Source of the DNA: Adiantum capillus-veneris
Lineage: Eukaryota; Streptophyta; Polypodiopsida; Polypodiales; Pteridaceae
Direction: 5' to 3'
NCBI GenBank assembly: GCA_014529385.2
Contig: CM043946.1
Coordinates: forward strand, 18,232,077 to 18,296,076
Length of the DNA stretch: 64,000 nt
Positions 63,981 through 64,000 of this stretch are shown piece by piece. Positions within the stretch are counted from its first letter, which is position 1. Each line of letters opens with the position of its first letter. The translations under genes and the position numbers were made by a program. The notes under the pieces were generated by a model that did not search any database, was not told the origin of the DNA, and saw nothing but the letters and a program-made list of their open reading frames with translations.

Positions 63981-64000
63981 AAAGTAGCAGAGGAGGGAGC

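Noticed and set aside
1-64000. CRISPR arrays, tRNA or rRNA genes, bacterial operons
   Set aside because: No spaced direct-repeat array, cloverleaf or rRNA sequence was seen; direct repeats are LTRs or microsatellites.

Overview
The window is a dense stack of nested plant retrotransposons with no convincing single-copy host gene. A land-plant nuclear genome is indicated by primer-binding sites TGGTATCAGAGC (plant initiator tRNA-Met type), Ty3/gypsy chromovirus, Athila-like and Tat-like elements, a Ty1/copia element, an L1-type LINE with plant-style ORF1 and zf-RVT tail, and LTRs full of TTTAGGG-like telomere motifs. The large size and nesting would suit a repeat-rich genome (fern, lycophyte or gymnosperm), but the species cannot be fixed from this sequence.

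Layout. The scaffold is an old chromovirus (CV1, minus strand) whose 5' LTR is at 49769-51093 and whose gag, protease, RT, RNase H, integrase and chromodomain are scattered leftwards to about 4033. It has been split by (i) a 17.6-kb Athila-like block (AT1, 30757-48400, 5-bp TSD GTCAT, in gag); (ii) an 18-kb block of a non-autonomous LTR family here called K (11273-29320, in RT); (iii) a 5.2-kb LINE (4884-10128, 17-bp TSD, in integrase); and (iv) a K-family LTR in the 3' region (1-163 plus 3523-4032), itself split by a complete element of family T (164-3522, TSD TCTGC). AT1 holds a Tat-like element with two RNase H domains (TAT1, 35574-40702), a T-family LTR fragment, and a 678-codon ORF of unknown function. 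The K block is a double-palindrome rearrangement of K LTRs and gag regions, with a young, nearly intact copia element (COP1, 13566-19114, TSD GCAGA) inside one LTR. Right of CV1 are a second chromovirus relic (51094-51820), a divergent K-like LTR (51905-52712) and a second T element with gag and protease (52713-56001). From 56002 come CT/CA microsatellites, a tandem duplication of about 3.4 kb (56421-59234 and 59821-62369), and the start of another element with a plus-strand gag zinc knuckle at 63862-63960.

How the parts relate. CV1, AT1, TAT1 and COP1 carry pol and are or were autonomous. K and T carry gag and protease but no visible RT, RNase H or integrase, so they probably depend on enzymes supplied in trans. 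K also has a conserved unknown ORF between protease and 3' LTR. All coding regions except the 678-codon ORF have stops, frameshifts or deletions. The most unusual items are the inverted interior of the T element, the telomere-box arrays in its LTRs, the K double palindrome and its KHDDL-repeat ORF, the 678-codon ORF with an ideal start context, the TAT1 RNase H pair, and a possible intron between protease and RT of AT1.
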